A stretch of DNA of 64,000 nt from Zoogloea sp. (GCA_016720685.1 JADKKC010000066.1:62001-126000); one strand, 5' to 3'; counted from the first letter of the stretch, positions 8,286 through 19,628 are shown. Numbers and translations are program-made. The notes: a model not told the origin generated them from the sequence alone.

Positions 8286-11200
8286 ATGACTTCCGACCCC
8301 AGGCCCGCAGCACAAAAAGTCATCAAGATCCGCCGCGACTACAACATCTGGGTCGCCAACGAGACGATGGAGGACTACGCGCTGCGCTTCACCCCGCGCA
8401 GCTTTCGCAAGTGGTCGGAAATGCGCGTGGCCAACACGGCTTTCGGCGCGGCCTCGTTTCTGGTGCTGGAGGCCGTGGGCGCCACCATGCTGGTGGACGC
8501 CGGCTTCATCAACACCTTCTGGGCGATTCTCGCCACCGGGCTGATCATCTTCCTGCTCGGCCTGCCCATCAGCTACACCGCCGCCAAACACGGGCTGGAC
8601 ATGGATCTCCTGACCCGCGGCGCCGGCTTCGGCTACATCGGCTCGACGATCACCTCCCTGATCTACGCCTCCTTCACCTTCATATTCTTTGCGCTGGAAG
8701 CGGCCATCATGGCCTACGCGCTGGAGCTGGCCTTCGGCATTCCGCCCGCGTGGGGCTACCTGATCTGCGCGCTGGCGGTCATTCCGCTGGTCAGCCACGG
8801 CGTCACCGCCATCAGCAAACTGCAGGCCTGGACACAGCCGCTGTGGCTCTTTCTGCTGGTGCTGCCCTACGCCTTCGTGCTGGCCGACGAACCCGGCGCG
8901 CTGGCCGGGCTGTGGCGCTACCCCGGCGCCCGGGGCGACGGCGCCCACTTCGACCCGCAACTGTTCGGCGCCGCGCTGACCGTGGGCATCGCGATGATCA
9001 CGCAGATCGGCGAACAGGTGGATTACCTGCGCTTCATGCCCGAAAAAACGCCCGCCAACGCCCGCCGCTGGTGGCTCGGCGTGGTCATCGGCGGCCCCGG
9101 CTGGGTGCTGCCGGGCATCCTCAAGATGCTGGGCGGCGCGCTGCTGGCTTACCTCGCGCTGCGCAACCAGGTGCCGGTCGACAAGGCCATCGACCCGAAC
9201 CAGATGTACCTGATCGGCTTCTCCCACGCCTTCGACAACACCCTGCTTGCGATTGCCGTCACGGCGCTCTTCGTCGTCGTCTCGCAGCTCAAGATCAACG
9301 TCACCAACGCCTACGCCGGCTCGCTGGCGTGGTCCAACTTCTTTGCCCGGCTCACCCACAGCCACCCCGGGCGTGTGGTGTGGGTGGTGTTCAATACGCT
9401 GATCGCGCTGCTGCTGATGGAGCTGGACGTTTTCCGGGCCCTCGGCCAGGTGCTCGGGCTGTACTCCAACATCGCCATATCGTGGATGGCCGCGGTGGTG
9501 GCCGACCTGGTCATCAACAAGCCGCTGGGCCTGTCGCCGCCGGGCATGGAGTTCAAGCGCGGCCACCTCTACGACATCAACCCGGTGGGCGTCGGGGCCA
9601 TGCTGGCGGCCTCGCTGCTGTCGATTGCCAGCTTTGTCGGCCTGTTTGGCGAGGGCGTGCAGCCTTATGCCTCGTTTGTCGCGCTGGGCGCCGCCTTCGT
9701 GGTGTCGCCGCTGCTGGCCTGGATCACCGGCGGCCGCTACTACCTGGCGCGCCAGCCCGCAGCCGGGGTGGGCAAAAAATGCGCCGTGTGCGAGCGCGAC
9801 TACGAAGCCGAAGACATGGCCCACTGCCCCGCCTACCAGGGCCCGATCTGCTCGCTGTGCTGCTCGCTCGACGCCCGCTGCCACGACCTGTGCAAACCCG
9901 AGGCCAGCCTCGCCGCCCAGTGGAACACCCTGTTGCGCCGCCTCTTGCCGGCCTCGGCGGTGCCCTACCTCGAAACCGGCCTGGGCCATTACCTGCTGCT
10001 CATGACCGGCATCGTGCCGGTGCTGGCGCTGGTGCTGGGCGTGCTCTACACCCACGAAAGCCTGACCCTCGGCAGCGGCCACCCCGAAGTCCACGCCGCG
10101 CTGCAGGACAGCTTCATCAAGAGCTTTGCCGCCCTGCTGATGCTCTCGGGCGTCGGCGCCTGGTGGATGGTGCTGACCCAGGAAAGCCGCCGCGTGGCGC
10201 AGGAAGAATCGAACCGCCAGACCCAGCTCCTGATGCAGGAAATCGAATCCCACCAGCGCACCGACGAAGCCCTGCAAAAGGCCCGCCACGTGGCCGAGCA
10301 GGCCAACCAGGCCAAGAGCCGCTACATCACCGCCATCAGCCACGAACTGCGCACCCCGCTCAACAGCATCCTCGGCTACGCGCAGATCCTGGACGCCGAC
10401 GAGGACATTCCGCCCGCCCGCCGGCAGGCCGTGAGCGTCATCCGCAGGTCGGGCGACCACCTGCTGTCGGTGATCGAGGGCACGCTGGACATCGCGCGCA
10501 TCGAGGGCGGCAAACTGACCCTCGACGTGCGGGCGCTGGATTTTCCGGATTTCCTGCACCAGATCGTCGGCATGTTCGAGCTGCAGGCCCGCAACAAGGG
10601 CTTGAGTTTCGATTACCAGCCGGCCGGCGAGATTCCGCCCGTGGTGCGCGTGGACGAAAGGCGCCTGCGCCAGATCCTGATCAACGTGCTGGGCAACGCC
10701 GTCAAATTCACCGCGCGCGGCGGCGTCACCTTCAAGGTCGAATGCCGCCGCGAAATGGCCGTGTTCGACATCCGCGACAGCGGCCCCGGCATTCCGGCCG
10801 CCGACCTGGAACGCATCTTCGAGCCCTTCGAGCGCGGCAGCACCGCGCAGGCCGGCGGCAGCGGCGTCGGGCTCACCATCGCGCGCATGCTCACCGACCT
10901 GATGGGCGGCCAGATGCAGGTTTCCAGCACGCCGGGCGAGGGCACGCTGTTCCGCATCCGCCTGTTTCTGCCGCAGGTGCATTCGGCCCAGGCCGCCGGC
11001 GAACTGCCGCGCGGCAACCGCATCGGCTACGTGGGCGTGCGCCGGCGCATCCTGGTGGTCGACAACGAAAAGGTGGATCGCGACATGCTGCAAAGCATGC
11101 TCGAACCCCTGGGTTTTGTGCTTGAACAGGCCGCCAGCGGCGAAGAGGCGCTCAAGGTGATCCCGCGCTTTGCGCCCCACCTCGTGTTCATGGACCTCGG

Positions 11201-11681
11201 CATGCCGGGCATCGACGGCTGGGAAACCCTGCGCCGCATCCGCCAGCAACAGCTCACCGGCGCCCACCTCGCGGTGCTGTCCGCCAACGCCTTCGACAAG
11301 GGGCTGGACAACGACGCCGGCATTGCGCCGGACGATTTCATCGTCAAGCCCCTGCGCCTGCCCGAGCTGCTCGACTGGCTGGGCCGCAAGCTGCAGCTCG
11401 AATGGGTCAGCGCCGACAGCCCGCCGCCTTCGGCCGTCCCCGCCCCGCAGACGCCGCTGCCGCTCATCGCGCCGGCCGAGGCCCACCTCGCCGCGCTGGA
11501 TGAACTGATCGTCCTGGGCTACCTGCGCGGCATTCTCAACAAACTGGGCGAAATCGAACGCCTCGACACCGCGCACAGCGAATTCGTGCGCGTCCTGCGC
11601 GATCTGGCACGCCAGTTCCAGTTCGACGCGATGAAGGAAATCCTCCGGAAGCTGCGCGATGCCAACCCCGACACTCTCTAA
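8286..11681 (+). CDS. Hybrid sensor kinase: NCS1 transporter domain + Cys-rich module + histidine kinase + receiver
   Basis: A 1131-residue fusion. Residues about 20-490 are a complete NCS1 (purine/cytosine/allantoin permease-like) membrane domain, with the early segment NIWVANETMEDYALRFTPRS and about 12 helices. Residues 499-536 hold eight cysteines (CAVC ... CSLCC ... CHDLC), a probable metal-binding module. Two more membrane helices follow (about 575-640), then a coiled coil and HisKA with the phospho-acceptor in SHELRTPLNS (His686). The ATPase domain has N-box NVLGNAVKF, G1 DSGPGIP and G2 GGSGVGLTIA. A receiver domain has Asp970 in FMDLGMPGIDGW, and a helical tail closes the protein. The start at 8286 is preferred because the upstream extension is REP sequence. 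It overlaps the response regulator gene by 23 bp. By analogy with other transporter-fused kinases (CbrA-like) it probably senses a nitrogenous substrate or its flux. Confidence 0.9.
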   Translation: MTSDPRPAAQKVIKIRRDYNIWVANETMEDYALRFTPRSFRKWSEMRVANTAFGAASFLVLEAVGATMLVDAGFINTFWAILATGLIIFLLGLPISYTAAKHGLDMDLLTRGAGFGYIGSTITSLIYASFTFIFFALEAAIMAYALELAFGIPPAWGYLICALAVIPLVSHGVTAISKLQAWTQPLWLFLLVLPYAFVLADEPGALAGLWRYPGARGDGAHFDPQLFGAALTVGIAMITQIGEQVDYLRFMPEKTPANARRWWLGVVIGGPGWVLPGILKMLGGALLAYLALRNQVPVDKAIDPNQMYLIGFSHAFDNTLLAIAVTALFVVVSQLKINVTNAYAGSLAWSNFFARLTHSHPGRVVWVVFNTLIALLLMELDVFRALGQVLGLYSNIAISWMAAVVADLVINKPLGLSPPGMEFKRGHLYDINPVGVGAMLAASLLSIASFVGLFGEGVQPYASFVALGAAFVVSPLLAWITGGRYYLARQPAAGVGKKCAVCERDYEAEDMAHCPAYQGPICSLCCSLDARCHDLCKPEASLAAQWNTLLRRLLPASAVPYLETGLGHYLLLMTGIVPVLALVLGVLYTHESLTLGSGHPEVHAALQDSFIKSFAALLMLSGVGAWWMVLTQESRRVAQEESNRQTQLLMQEIESHQRTDEALQKARHVAEQANQAKSRYITAISHELRTPLNSILGYAQILDADEDIPPARRQAVSVIRRSGDHLLSVIEGTLDIARIEGGKLTLDVRALDFPDFLHQIVGMFELQARNKGLSFDYQPAGEIPPVVRVDERRLRQILINVLGNAVKFTARGGVTFKVECRREMAVFDIRDSGPGIPAADLERIFEPFERGSTAQAGGSGVGLTIARMLTDLMGGQMQVSSTPGEGTLFRIRLFLPQVHSAQAAGELPRGNRIGYVGVRRRILVVDNEKVDRDMLQSMLEPLGFVLEQAASGEEALKVIPRFAPHLVFMDLGMPGIDGWETLRRIRQQQLTGAHLAVLSANAFDKGLDNDAGIAPDDFIVKPLRLPELLDWLGRKLQLEWVSADSPPPSAVPAPQTPLPLIAPAEAHLAALDELIVLGYLRGILNKLGEIERLDTAHSEFVRVLRDLARQFQFDAMKEILRKLRDANPDTL

Positions 11682-12597
11682 TGAACGCCTGATCTCCGAC
11701 ATCGTCCTGATCGTCGACGACGTCCCGGAAAACCTCGCGCTGCTCCACGACGCCCTCGATGAGGCCGGCCACACCGTGCTGGTTGCCACCAACGGCGAAT
11801 CGGCGCTGCAACGGGCCCGCCAGAGCCTGCCCGACGTCATCCTGCTCGATGCGCTGATGCCCGGAATGGACGGCTTCGAGGTGGCCCGCCGGCTCAAGGC
11901 CGACTTTGCAACCCAGCACATCCCCATCGTCTTCATGACCGGGCTGACCGAAACCGAGCACGTGGTGGCCGCCTTTGCCGCCGGCGGCGCCGACTACGTC
12001 ACCAAGCCGATCCGCCCGCCCGAAGTGCTCGCCCGCATCGCCGCCCACGTGCAGAACGCCCGCCAGATGCGCCAGGCCCGCAGCGCCCTCGACGCCTTCG
12101 GCCAGGCCACCGTGGCCGTGCGCGCCGCCGACGGCAAGCTGGTGTGGCAAACGCCCCTCGCCCGCCGCCTGATGAACGACTACTTCGCCAACCCGGAACA
12201 CGTCGCCCCGGAAGAACTGATCGCCTGGATCGCCGCCGCCCACGCCGCCCGCCACGACGGCCGCGAAGCGCAAGCCCTGCTCATCGCCGATGGCTCCCGC
12301 CGGCTGCTCGCCTCCTTCCACGACCAGACCGGCGACGACGAATGGCTGGTCGTGCTGCGCGAGGAAAACGATGCCTCCGCCGTCGAATCCCTCATCGCCG
12401 CCTTCCGCCTCACCCAGCGCGAGGCCGAAGTCCTCTACTGGGTCGTCCAGGGCAAAACCAGCAAGGACATCGGCGACATCCTCGGCAGCAGCCCGCGCAC
12501 GGTGAACAAACACCTCGAGCACGTTTTCGAGAAGCTCGGCGTGGAAACCCGAACGGCCGCGGCCAACCTGGCAATGGGGAAAATGCGCGGCGGGTGA
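11659..12597 (+). CDS. Response regulator with LuxR-type DNA-binding domain
   Basis: A 312-residue regulator. The receiver occupies about residues 13-135, with acidic pocket DD at 20-21, phospho-acceptor Asp64 in ILLDALMPGMDGF, and YVTKPIRPPEVLARI at its end. A middle segment (about 140-240) is probably a degenerate PAS-like sensor. The C-terminus is a LuxR helix-turn-helix (LTQREAEVLYWVVQGKTSKD, SSPRTVNKHLEHVFEKLGV). The start overlaps the kinase gene, so the two form a cognate pair. Its targets are not visible; the nearest downstream gene, cstA, is a candidate because nutrient-sensing two-component systems often control carbon-starvation transporters, but no binding site was identified. Confidence 0.92.
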   Translation: MPTPTLSNERLISDIVLIVDDVPENLALLHDALDEAGHTVLVATNGESALQRARQSLPDVILLDALMPGMDGFEVARRLKADFATQHIPIVFMTGLTETEHVVAAFAAGGADYVTKPIRPPEVLARIAAHVQNARQMRQARSALDAFGQATVAVRAADGKLVWQTPLARRLMNDYFANPEHVAPEELIAWIAAAHAARHDGREAQALLIADGSRRLLASFHDQTGDDEWLVVLREENDASAVESLIAAFRLTQREAEVLYWVVQGKTSKDIGDILGSSPRTVNKHLEHVFEKLGVETRTAAANLAMGKMRGG

Positions 12598-12710
12598 GCG
12601 CCGGAGCCGCCCGCAGCCGGCGATGCATGCCGCGCTTTCCTAGGTGATAACCCGTAAAGACAACTTTTACCGCAGGCGTAAACTTCGGCTTTCACCTCAG
12701 GAAAATCAAA

Positions 12711-14777
12711 ATGCAAAACATTCAACGCCACGCAGCCTGGGCGTTAGTGGCCATTCTTGGCGCATGCGCGCTCGGCGTCGTCGGCCTCAATCGCGGTGAA
12801 ACCATCAATGCACTGTGGCTGGTCATCGCGGCCGTGTGCACGTACTTGATCGCTTACCGCTACTACAGCCTGTTTATCGCCGACCGGGTCATGGAGCTGG
12901 ACTCCACGCGGATGACCCCGGCGATTCGCCATAACGACGGCCTCGACTACGTTCCCACCAACAAGTACGTCCTGTTCGGCCACCACTTTGCCGCCATTGC
13001 AGGCGCCGGGCCCCTGGTAGGGCCCGTGCTGGCCGCCCAGATGGGCTACCTGCCCGGAATGCTGTGGATTCTGGCCGGCGTGGTCTTTGCCGGTGCGGTC
13101 CAGGATTTCATCGTGCTGTTCATTTCCACGCGCCGGGACGGCCGCTCCCTGGGCGATCTGGTCAAATCCGAACTGGGCGCGGTGCCCGGCGTCATCGCCC
13201 TGTTCGGCACCTTCATGATCATGGTGATCATCCTCGCGGTGCTCTCGCTGATTGTGGTCAAGGCCTTGGCCGGCTCGCCGTGGGGTACCTTCACCGTCAT
13301 GGCGACCATCCCGATTGCGCTGCTGATGGGCGTCTATAGCCGCTACCTGCGTCCGGGCCGGATCGCGGAGATGTCGGTGATCGGCTTCATCCTGCTGATG
13401 GCCTCCATCGTTTACGGCGGCGACATTGCCGCCAGCCCGGTGTGGGGCCCGTTGTTCACCTTCGACGGCAAGCAACTCACCTGGATGCTGGTCGGCTACG
13501 GCTTCGTCGCCTCGGTGTTGCCGGTGTGGCTGCTGCTGGCCCCGCGCGACTACCTGTCCACCTTCCTGAAAATCGGGACCATCCTCGGCCTGGCCGTCGG
13601 CATTGCGATCGTTGCACCTGACCTGCAAATGCCGGCCCTCACCCGCTTCATCGATGGCAGCGGCCCCGTCTGGTCGGGCAGCCTGTTCCCCTTCCTGTTC
13701 ATCACGATCGCCTGTGGCGCGGTGTCAGGCTTTCACGCCCTGATTTCCTCCGGCACGACGCCCAAGATGCTGGATAACGAAAAGAACGCCCGACTGATCG
13801 GTTACGGCGGCATGCTCATGGAATCGTTTGTGGCGATGATGGCCCTGGTGGCAGCATCGGTGATTGATCCCGGCGTCTATTTCGCCATGAACAGTCCGGC
13901 CGCGATCATCGGCACGACCGCCGAGCAGGCAGCCCAGGTGATTTCCCAGTGGGGCTTCGTGGTCACCCCGGAAATGCTCACCCAGACGGCCAAGGATGTC
14001 GGCGAAAACACCATCATCTCGCGTGCCGGTGGCGCGCCGACCCTGGCGGTCGGCATGGCGCACATCCTTTCCGGCTTTATCGGCGGCAAGACGATGATGG
14101 CCTTCTGGTACCACTTCGCCATTCTGTTCGAAGCCCTGTTCATCCTCACCGCTGTCGATGCGGGTACGCGTGCCGGACGTTTCATGCTGCAAGACCTGAT
14201 GGGCACCTTTGTGCCGTCCATGCGCCGGATGGATTCCATCGTGGCCAGCCTGGTCGCCACGGCCCTGTGCGTCGCCGCCTGGGGCTACTTCCTGTACCAG
14301 GGCGTCGTCGATCCGCTGGGTGGCATCAACACCCTGTGGCCGCTGTTCGGCATTGCCAACCAGATGCTGGCAGGCGTTGCCCTGATGCTGTCCACCGTGG
14401 TGCTGTTCAAGATGAAGCGGCAACGCTTTGCCTTGGTCACGATGGTGCCCACCGCGTGGCTGCTGCTGTGCACGCTGACCGCGGGCTGGCAGAAGGTGTT
14501 TCACGAAAACCCGAAAATCGGCTTCCTGGCCGCGGCCAACAAGTATCAGGCCGCGCTGGATAAGGGCGAGTTGCTGGCACCCGCCAAAAACATCGATCAG
14601 ATGCACCAGATCATCCTGAACAACCAGATCGACGCCGGCATGGCGGCGCTCTTCCTGTTCCTGGTGGTCAGCATCCTGGCCTTTACCATTCCGGCCTGCC
14701 GCAAGGCCCTGGGCCAGAAACAGCGTACCGACCAGGAAACGCCTTACGCGCCGATTCCGGCGAACTTCCACGTATAA
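12711..14777 (+). CDS. cstA: Carbon starvation protein A (pyruvate/peptide transporter family)
   Basis: A 688-residue inner-membrane transporter with many helices. The N-terminal CstA landmarks are clear: NDGLDYVPTNKYVLFGHHFA, AIAGAGPLVGPVLAAQMGYLPG and DFIVLFISTRRDGRSLGDLV. Later blocks such as GAVSGFHALISSGTTPKML and LPLFGIANQMLAG-type sequence (LWPLFGIANQMLAGVAL) are also typical. Length is normal. The family imports pyruvate or peptides under carbon limitation. The ATG at 12711 has an AGGAAA ribosome site 7 bp upstream. ybdD follows 10 bp downstream, the standard cstA-ybdD pair. Confidence 0.96.
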   Translation: MQNIQRHAAWALVAILGACALGVVGLNRGETINALWLVIAAVCTYLIAYRYYSLFIADRVMELDSTRMTPAIRHNDGLDYVPTNKYVLFGHHFAAIAGAGPLVGPVLAAQMGYLPGMLWILAGVVFAGAVQDFIVLFISTRRDGRSLGDLVKSELGAVPGVIALFGTFMIMVIILAVLSLIVVKALAGSPWGTFTVMATIPIALLMGVYSRYLRPGRIAEMSVIGFILLMASIVYGGDIAASPVWGPLFTFDGKQLTWMLVGYGFVASVLPVWLLLAPRDYLSTFLKIGTILGLAVGIAIVAPDLQMPALTRFIDGSGPVWSGSLFPFLFITIACGAVSGFHALISSGTTPKMLDNEKNARLIGYGGMLMESFVAMMALVAASVIDPGVYFAMNSPAAIIGTTAEQAAQVISQWGFVVTPEMLTQTAKDVGENTIISRAGGAPTLAVGMAHILSGFIGGKTMMAFWYHFAILFEALFILTAVDAGTRAGRFMLQDLMGTFVPSMRRMDSIVASLVATALCVAAWGYFLYQGVVDPLGGINTLWPLFGIANQMLAGVALMLSTVVLFKMKRQRFALVTMVPTAWLLLCTLTAGWQKVFHENPKIGFLAAANKYQAALDKGELLAPAKNIDQMHQIILNNQIDAGMAALFLFLVVSILAFTIPACRKALGQKQRTDQETPYAPIPANFHV

Positions 14778-14787
14778 AGGACACGGC

Positions 14788-14991
14788 ATGTTCTCGGACC
14801 TCGCCCGCATGGGCAAGTATCTTGGCCAGGCCGCCCGCCTGATGGTGGGCGTGCCGGACTACGACACCTATGTCCAGCACATGCGCCTGACGCACCCGGA
14901 GCGGCCGGTCATGGATTACGAAACCTTCTTCCGGGAGCGCCAGGAGGCCCGCTACGGCGGCGGAGACGGGCGCCCCGGGCGTTGCTGCTGA
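14788..14991 (+). CDS. ybdD: YbdD/YjiX family small protein
   Basis: A 67-residue protein of the YbdD/YjiX (DUF466) family, the usual partner of CstA-type transporters: KYLGQAARLMVGVPDYDTYV, then HPERPVMDYETFFRERQEARYGGG and a Cys-Cys end. It is 10 bp downstream of cstA and ahead of a strong terminator, so it is the last gene of that unit. Family members are needed for full transporter activity in enterobacteria; the mechanism is not known. Confidence 0.94.
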   Translation: MFSDLARMGKYLGQAARLMVGVPDYDTYVQHMRLTHPERPVMDYETFFRERQEARYGGGDGRPGRCC

Positions 14992-15015
14992 ACGCCGCGG
15001 CCTGAGCACACCACA

Positions 15016-15055
15016 CCGGCCGGCGAGACTTTGTGTCTCGCCGGCCGGTTTTTTT
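15016..15055 (+). terminator. Intrinsic terminator of cstA-ybdD
   Basis: A perfect 14-bp stem (CCGGCCGGCGAGAC, 15016-15029, pairing with 15035-15048), a 5-nt loop, and seven T residues. There is no U-tract in the opposite direction, so it acts only on the plus-strand unit. Confidence 0.95.
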
Positions 15056-15064
15056 GAAACGAGG

Positions 15065-15997
15065 CTACACACCCCGCGGGCGTTTGAGCAGCTTCAGCAC
15101 CGCGCCAGGCGGCATGGCGCCAAGAATCGCGCCAACGGACACCACCACAATCCCCACCACGACATAAACCGTCAGCGCCTCGTCAAGGATGAAAAACGCC
15201 CCAATGGCCGAAACACCCGGCACGAGCGCAAGCATCATCGACGCCTCGCATGAGCCGATCTTCTGATTGGCATAGCTGTACATGCCCCCCGCCAGCAGGG
15301 CCGCCACGATTCCCTGGTACCCCGCCTGCAAGGCAATCTCGGCAGCCGGACTGGCAGAAATCGCCTGGGGCAGCCAGAGCAGATAAACCGGCATGTAGAT
15401 CAGCATCGAAAACGTCGCCACGCCGCTGATCGCCAGTTGCGGCCGCACCGCCCACCGCCGCATCAGCAAGCCGAACACGGCCCAGGTCAGGGCGGCCAGC
15501 AGAAAAAGGATGTCGCCGATCCAGCGCGACCCCGCGTCGGGCGCAATCAGGCTTTCGTAGCCGATCAGGACCAGCCCCGCACTCGACAGCAGCAAGGCCA
15601 GGACGATGTGGCGTGCCAGCCTGAAGCCGGACATCAGGGCCACGATCACGATCGTCCAGAACGGAATGCCGCCGTTCACGAACACCCCTGCGTGGGCCGT
15701 CGGCGCAAAGGCAAAACCGGAATACACCAGCAGCCCGTAGCCCAGCCCGCCAAACAGGGCCAGCACCAGGTAACGGGGCCAGTCCCGCGGCGCCACCCGT
15801 GACATGAAATACGGCAGCGCAATCACACCCGACACCCCGAAGCGCAGCGCGGCGATGTCAAAAGGCGTCATCACGCCCTTGCTCCCCAGGCGGGAAACAA
15901 TATTGAAACCGGACCAGCACAGCACCACGACCAATGCCGCCAGCACACCCCGGGTGTGATCGGAAATACCGGGGCCGCTACGGACAGGCATGTTCAT
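15065..15997 (-). CDS. EamA/DMT-superfamily transporter
   Basis: A 310-residue protein with ten hydrophobic helices in two EamA repeats: the first begins GVLAALVVVLCWSGFNIVSR, the second around WIGDILFLLAALTWAVFGLL. It ends in a basic cytoplasmic tail (KLLKRPRGV). The ATG at 15997 has GGAGG 9 bp upstream, which rules out the longer in-frame extension. Family members export amino acids or other metabolites; the substrate is not predictable. It lies about 100 bp downstream of the sulfite-reductase genes on the same strand, and cotranscription is possible but not shown. Confidence 0.9.
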   Translation of the reverse strand: MNMPVRSGPGISDHTRGVLAALVVVLCWSGFNIVSRLGSKGVMTPFDIAALRFGVSGVIALPYFMSRVAPRDWPRYLVLALFGGLGYGLLVYSGFAFAPTAHAGVFVNGGIPFWTIVIVALMSGFRLARHIVLALLLSSAGLVLIGYESLIAPDAGSRWIGDILFLLAALTWAVFGLLMRRWAVRPQLAISGVATFSMLIYMPVYLLWLPQAISASPAAEIALQAGYQGIVAALLAGGMYSYANQKIGSCEASMMLALVPGVSAIGAFFILDEALTVYVVVGIVVVSVGAILGAMPPGAVLKLLKRPRGV

Positions 15998-16095
15998 CGG
16001 GACACCTCCAGGGTTGAGAGCAAGCGCCCGGCGCGACACGGACAGATACGAATCCTGCAGCTTATCGACAAAGTCGGGCAAAAGCTCCGTCCGGG

Positions 16096-16556
16096 TCAGC
16101 GCCCGCTGAGCGGCGCCCACGAATAATCCTGAAAGGCTGCCAGCGCCTCCTCGGGGCATTGATCGGCGCGCAACTGGAAGGCATCGAAGCCGCAGCCTTG
16201 CAAAAAGTACAGCTGGTCGCGCAGCACGTCGCCCACCGCCCGCAATTCGCCCGTGTAGCCATGCCGAGTGCGCAGCAGGCGGGCCAGGGAATAGCCCCGC
16301 CCGTCGGTGAATACCGGGAAGCGGATGGCGATCAGCGGAATGTCGGCCAGCCACGGCAGCACGGATTCCGGCTCGTCATCCGGGCCCAGCCACACGCCGG
16401 CGCAGGCCGGATCGAGACTGGCCCGGTGGACCAGCCACGCGGCCAGCGGCAGCACAAAACGCCCGCCGGCCGCCAGGCGCACGCTCAGGTCGGCTTCGCC
16501 TGCGTCGATCCACTGCCAGCCATCGTCGACGATCTCGCCGTTACGGATCAGGGTAT

Positions 16557-16560
<4 letters not shown>
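16096..16560 (-). CDS. DUF934 protein, sulfite-reductase partner
   Basis: A 154-residue DUF934 protein: MNTLIRNGEIVDDGW at the start, LPLAAWL, then the family core IAIRFPVFTDGRGYSLARLLR and VGDVLRDQLYFLQGCGFDAF. The start overlaps the cysI stop by 4 bp, so it is translationally coupled. DUF934 genes regularly accompany this cysI type in beta- and gammaproteobacteria and are annotated as probable oxidoreductases of sulfite reduction. The exact role is unknown. Confidence 0.92.
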
Positions 16561-18215
<1,655 letters not shown>

Positions 18216-18242
18216 GGCTGAATGGCCTTGGCGATGAGGTGG

Positions 18243-18260
18243 GGGCGACTGCAGTCGCCC
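18243..18260. repeat. Perfect 18-bp palindrome in the ccoG-cysI gap
   Basis: GGGCGACT-GC-AGTCGCCC, a perfect inverted repeat in the 54-bp gap. Related, less perfect copies lie at 19724-19739 and 19784-19799, so it is more likely a short dispersed repeat than an operator. No T-tract follows on either strand. Confidence 0.6.
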
Positions 18261-18269
18261 AGGGAATGT

Positions 18270-19628
18270 TCAGGGCAGCACGAAGGTGCTTTTTTCGGTA
18301 ACCCGGCTTGCCGGATCGCCGGCCGCCTGGACGACGAAGGCGATGGGACTGGCACCGAACTTGCCGGCATCGGGCGGGGCCACGACGGTCACGCGGACTT
18401 CCCGGATGCTCCCGGCTTCGCCGGCAAAGCGCTGCGTACCGAGCAGCTCGATGCCGGGCAGGCCGCTCACCGCCACCTCGAAATCACGGGCTTGCTCGGC
18501 CATGTTGATCAGCTTGAGGGTGTAGGCGTTCTCGATGCGGCCATCGGCCGTCTCGCGGGACAGACTGCCCCGGTCACGCAGCACATCCACCCGCAGCAGC
18601 GAGCGCTGGGTCAGCGTCCAGGCGCCAAGGGCGACGAACACGCCGATCAGCCCGGCGTACACCGCCAGGCGTGGCCGGCCGCTGCGCCGGGGGGCGCCGG
18701 CCAGCTCCTGCTCGGAGGCAAAGCGGATCAGGCCGACCGGCTTGGCGACCCGGATCATCACCTCGTCGCAGGCATCGACGCACAGGCCGCAGTTGATGCA
18801 CGGGTACTGGAAGCCGTCACGGATATCGATGCCGACGGGGCACACCTGCACGCAGATGCCGCAGTCGATGCAGTCGCCTCCGCCCTGGCCCTTGCGCGGC
18901 TCGCCGCGGGCCACGTCATAGCTGACGGTGCGCGTGGTGGAGTCGAACATCACGCCCTGGAAACGCGAGTACGGGCACATGTGCTGGCACACCGCCTCGC
19001 GGGCGAAGCCGGCCTGCACGTAGGTGAACAAGGCGTAGAAGATCAGCCAGAAAGCCTCCCACGGCCCGAGATTCCAGCTCGCCACGGCGGGCAGCAGCTC
19101 GCGGATCGGCGTGAAGTAGCCGACGAAACTGATCGCCGTCCAGGCCGCGATCAGGCCCCACAGGGCGTGCTTGGTGCCGCGCAGGGCCAGCTTGCGCGGG
19201 CTTGACGGGCTTTGGTCGAGCTTGAGGCGGGCCAGGTGATCGCCTTCCACCCGGGTTTCGACCCACATGAAGATCGAGGTGTACACCGTCTGGGGGCAGG
19301 CAAAGCCGCAGAACAGCCGCCCGGCCACGGCGGTCACGAGAAACAGGCCGGTCGCCGCGAGGATCAAGGCAATCGCGCCCAGCAAGGCATCCTGCGGCCA
19401 CAGCACCAGGCCGAACAGGTAAAACTTTTCGTGCGGAATATCGATGAGGATGGCCTGGCGGCCGCCCCACTGGAGCCAGCAGGCCCCGTAAAAAATGATC
19501 TGGGTCAGCCACACCATGGCCCAGCGGATCGTGTTGAAACGGCCACGAACCTCACGGGCGTGGATCTTCCCTTTCTTGCGGTACAGCTCGAGTCTGGCTT
19601 CACGGACTTTACTGACAGGCTTGTTCAT
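18270..19628 (-). CDS. ccoG: Cytochrome c oxidase accessory protein CcoG
   Basis: A 452-residue polyferredoxin-like inner-membrane protein required for copper handling during cbb3-type oxidase assembly. It has several membrane helices, the CGFACPQTVYTSIFMWVE block in the second half of the membrane domain, then two 4Fe-4S motifs (CIDCGICVQVCPVGID and CINCGLCVDACDEV), and a C-terminal periplasmic immunoglobulin-like domain. The ATG at 19628 has an AGGAGG site 8 bp upstream. No oxidase genes are in the window; here it sits upstream of cysI on the same strand, 54 bp apart. Confidence 0.95.
   Translation of the reverse strand: MNKPVSKVREARLELYRKKGKIHAREVRGRFNTIRWAMVWLTQIIFYGACWLQWGGRQAILIDIPHEKFYLFGLVLWPQDALLGAIALILAATGLFLVTAVAGRLFCGFACPQTVYTSIFMWVETRVEGDHLARLKLDQSPSSPRKLALRGTKHALWGLIAAWTAISFVGYFTPIRELLPAVASWNLGPWEAFWLIFYALFTYVQAGFAREAVCQHMCPYSRFQGVMFDSTTRTVSYDVARGEPRKGQGGGDCIDCGICVQVCPVGIDIRDGFQYPCINCGLCVDACDEVMIRVAKPVGLIRFASEQELAGAPRRSGRPRLAVYAGLIGVFVALGAWTLTQRSLLRVDVLRDRGSLSRETADGRIENAYTLKLINMAEQARDFEVAVSGLPGIELLGTQRFAGEAGSIREVRVTVVAPPDAGKFGASPIAFVVQAAGDPASRVTEKSTFVLP

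Noticed and set aside
8235..11936. 1233-codon open frame on the minus strand opposite the sensor kinase
   Set aside because: It mirrors a clearly real gene; high GC removes stops from antisense frames. The product is low-complexity (Ala/Gly/His/Gln/Arg rich) with no domain. Other long antisense frames in the window were discarded for the same reason.
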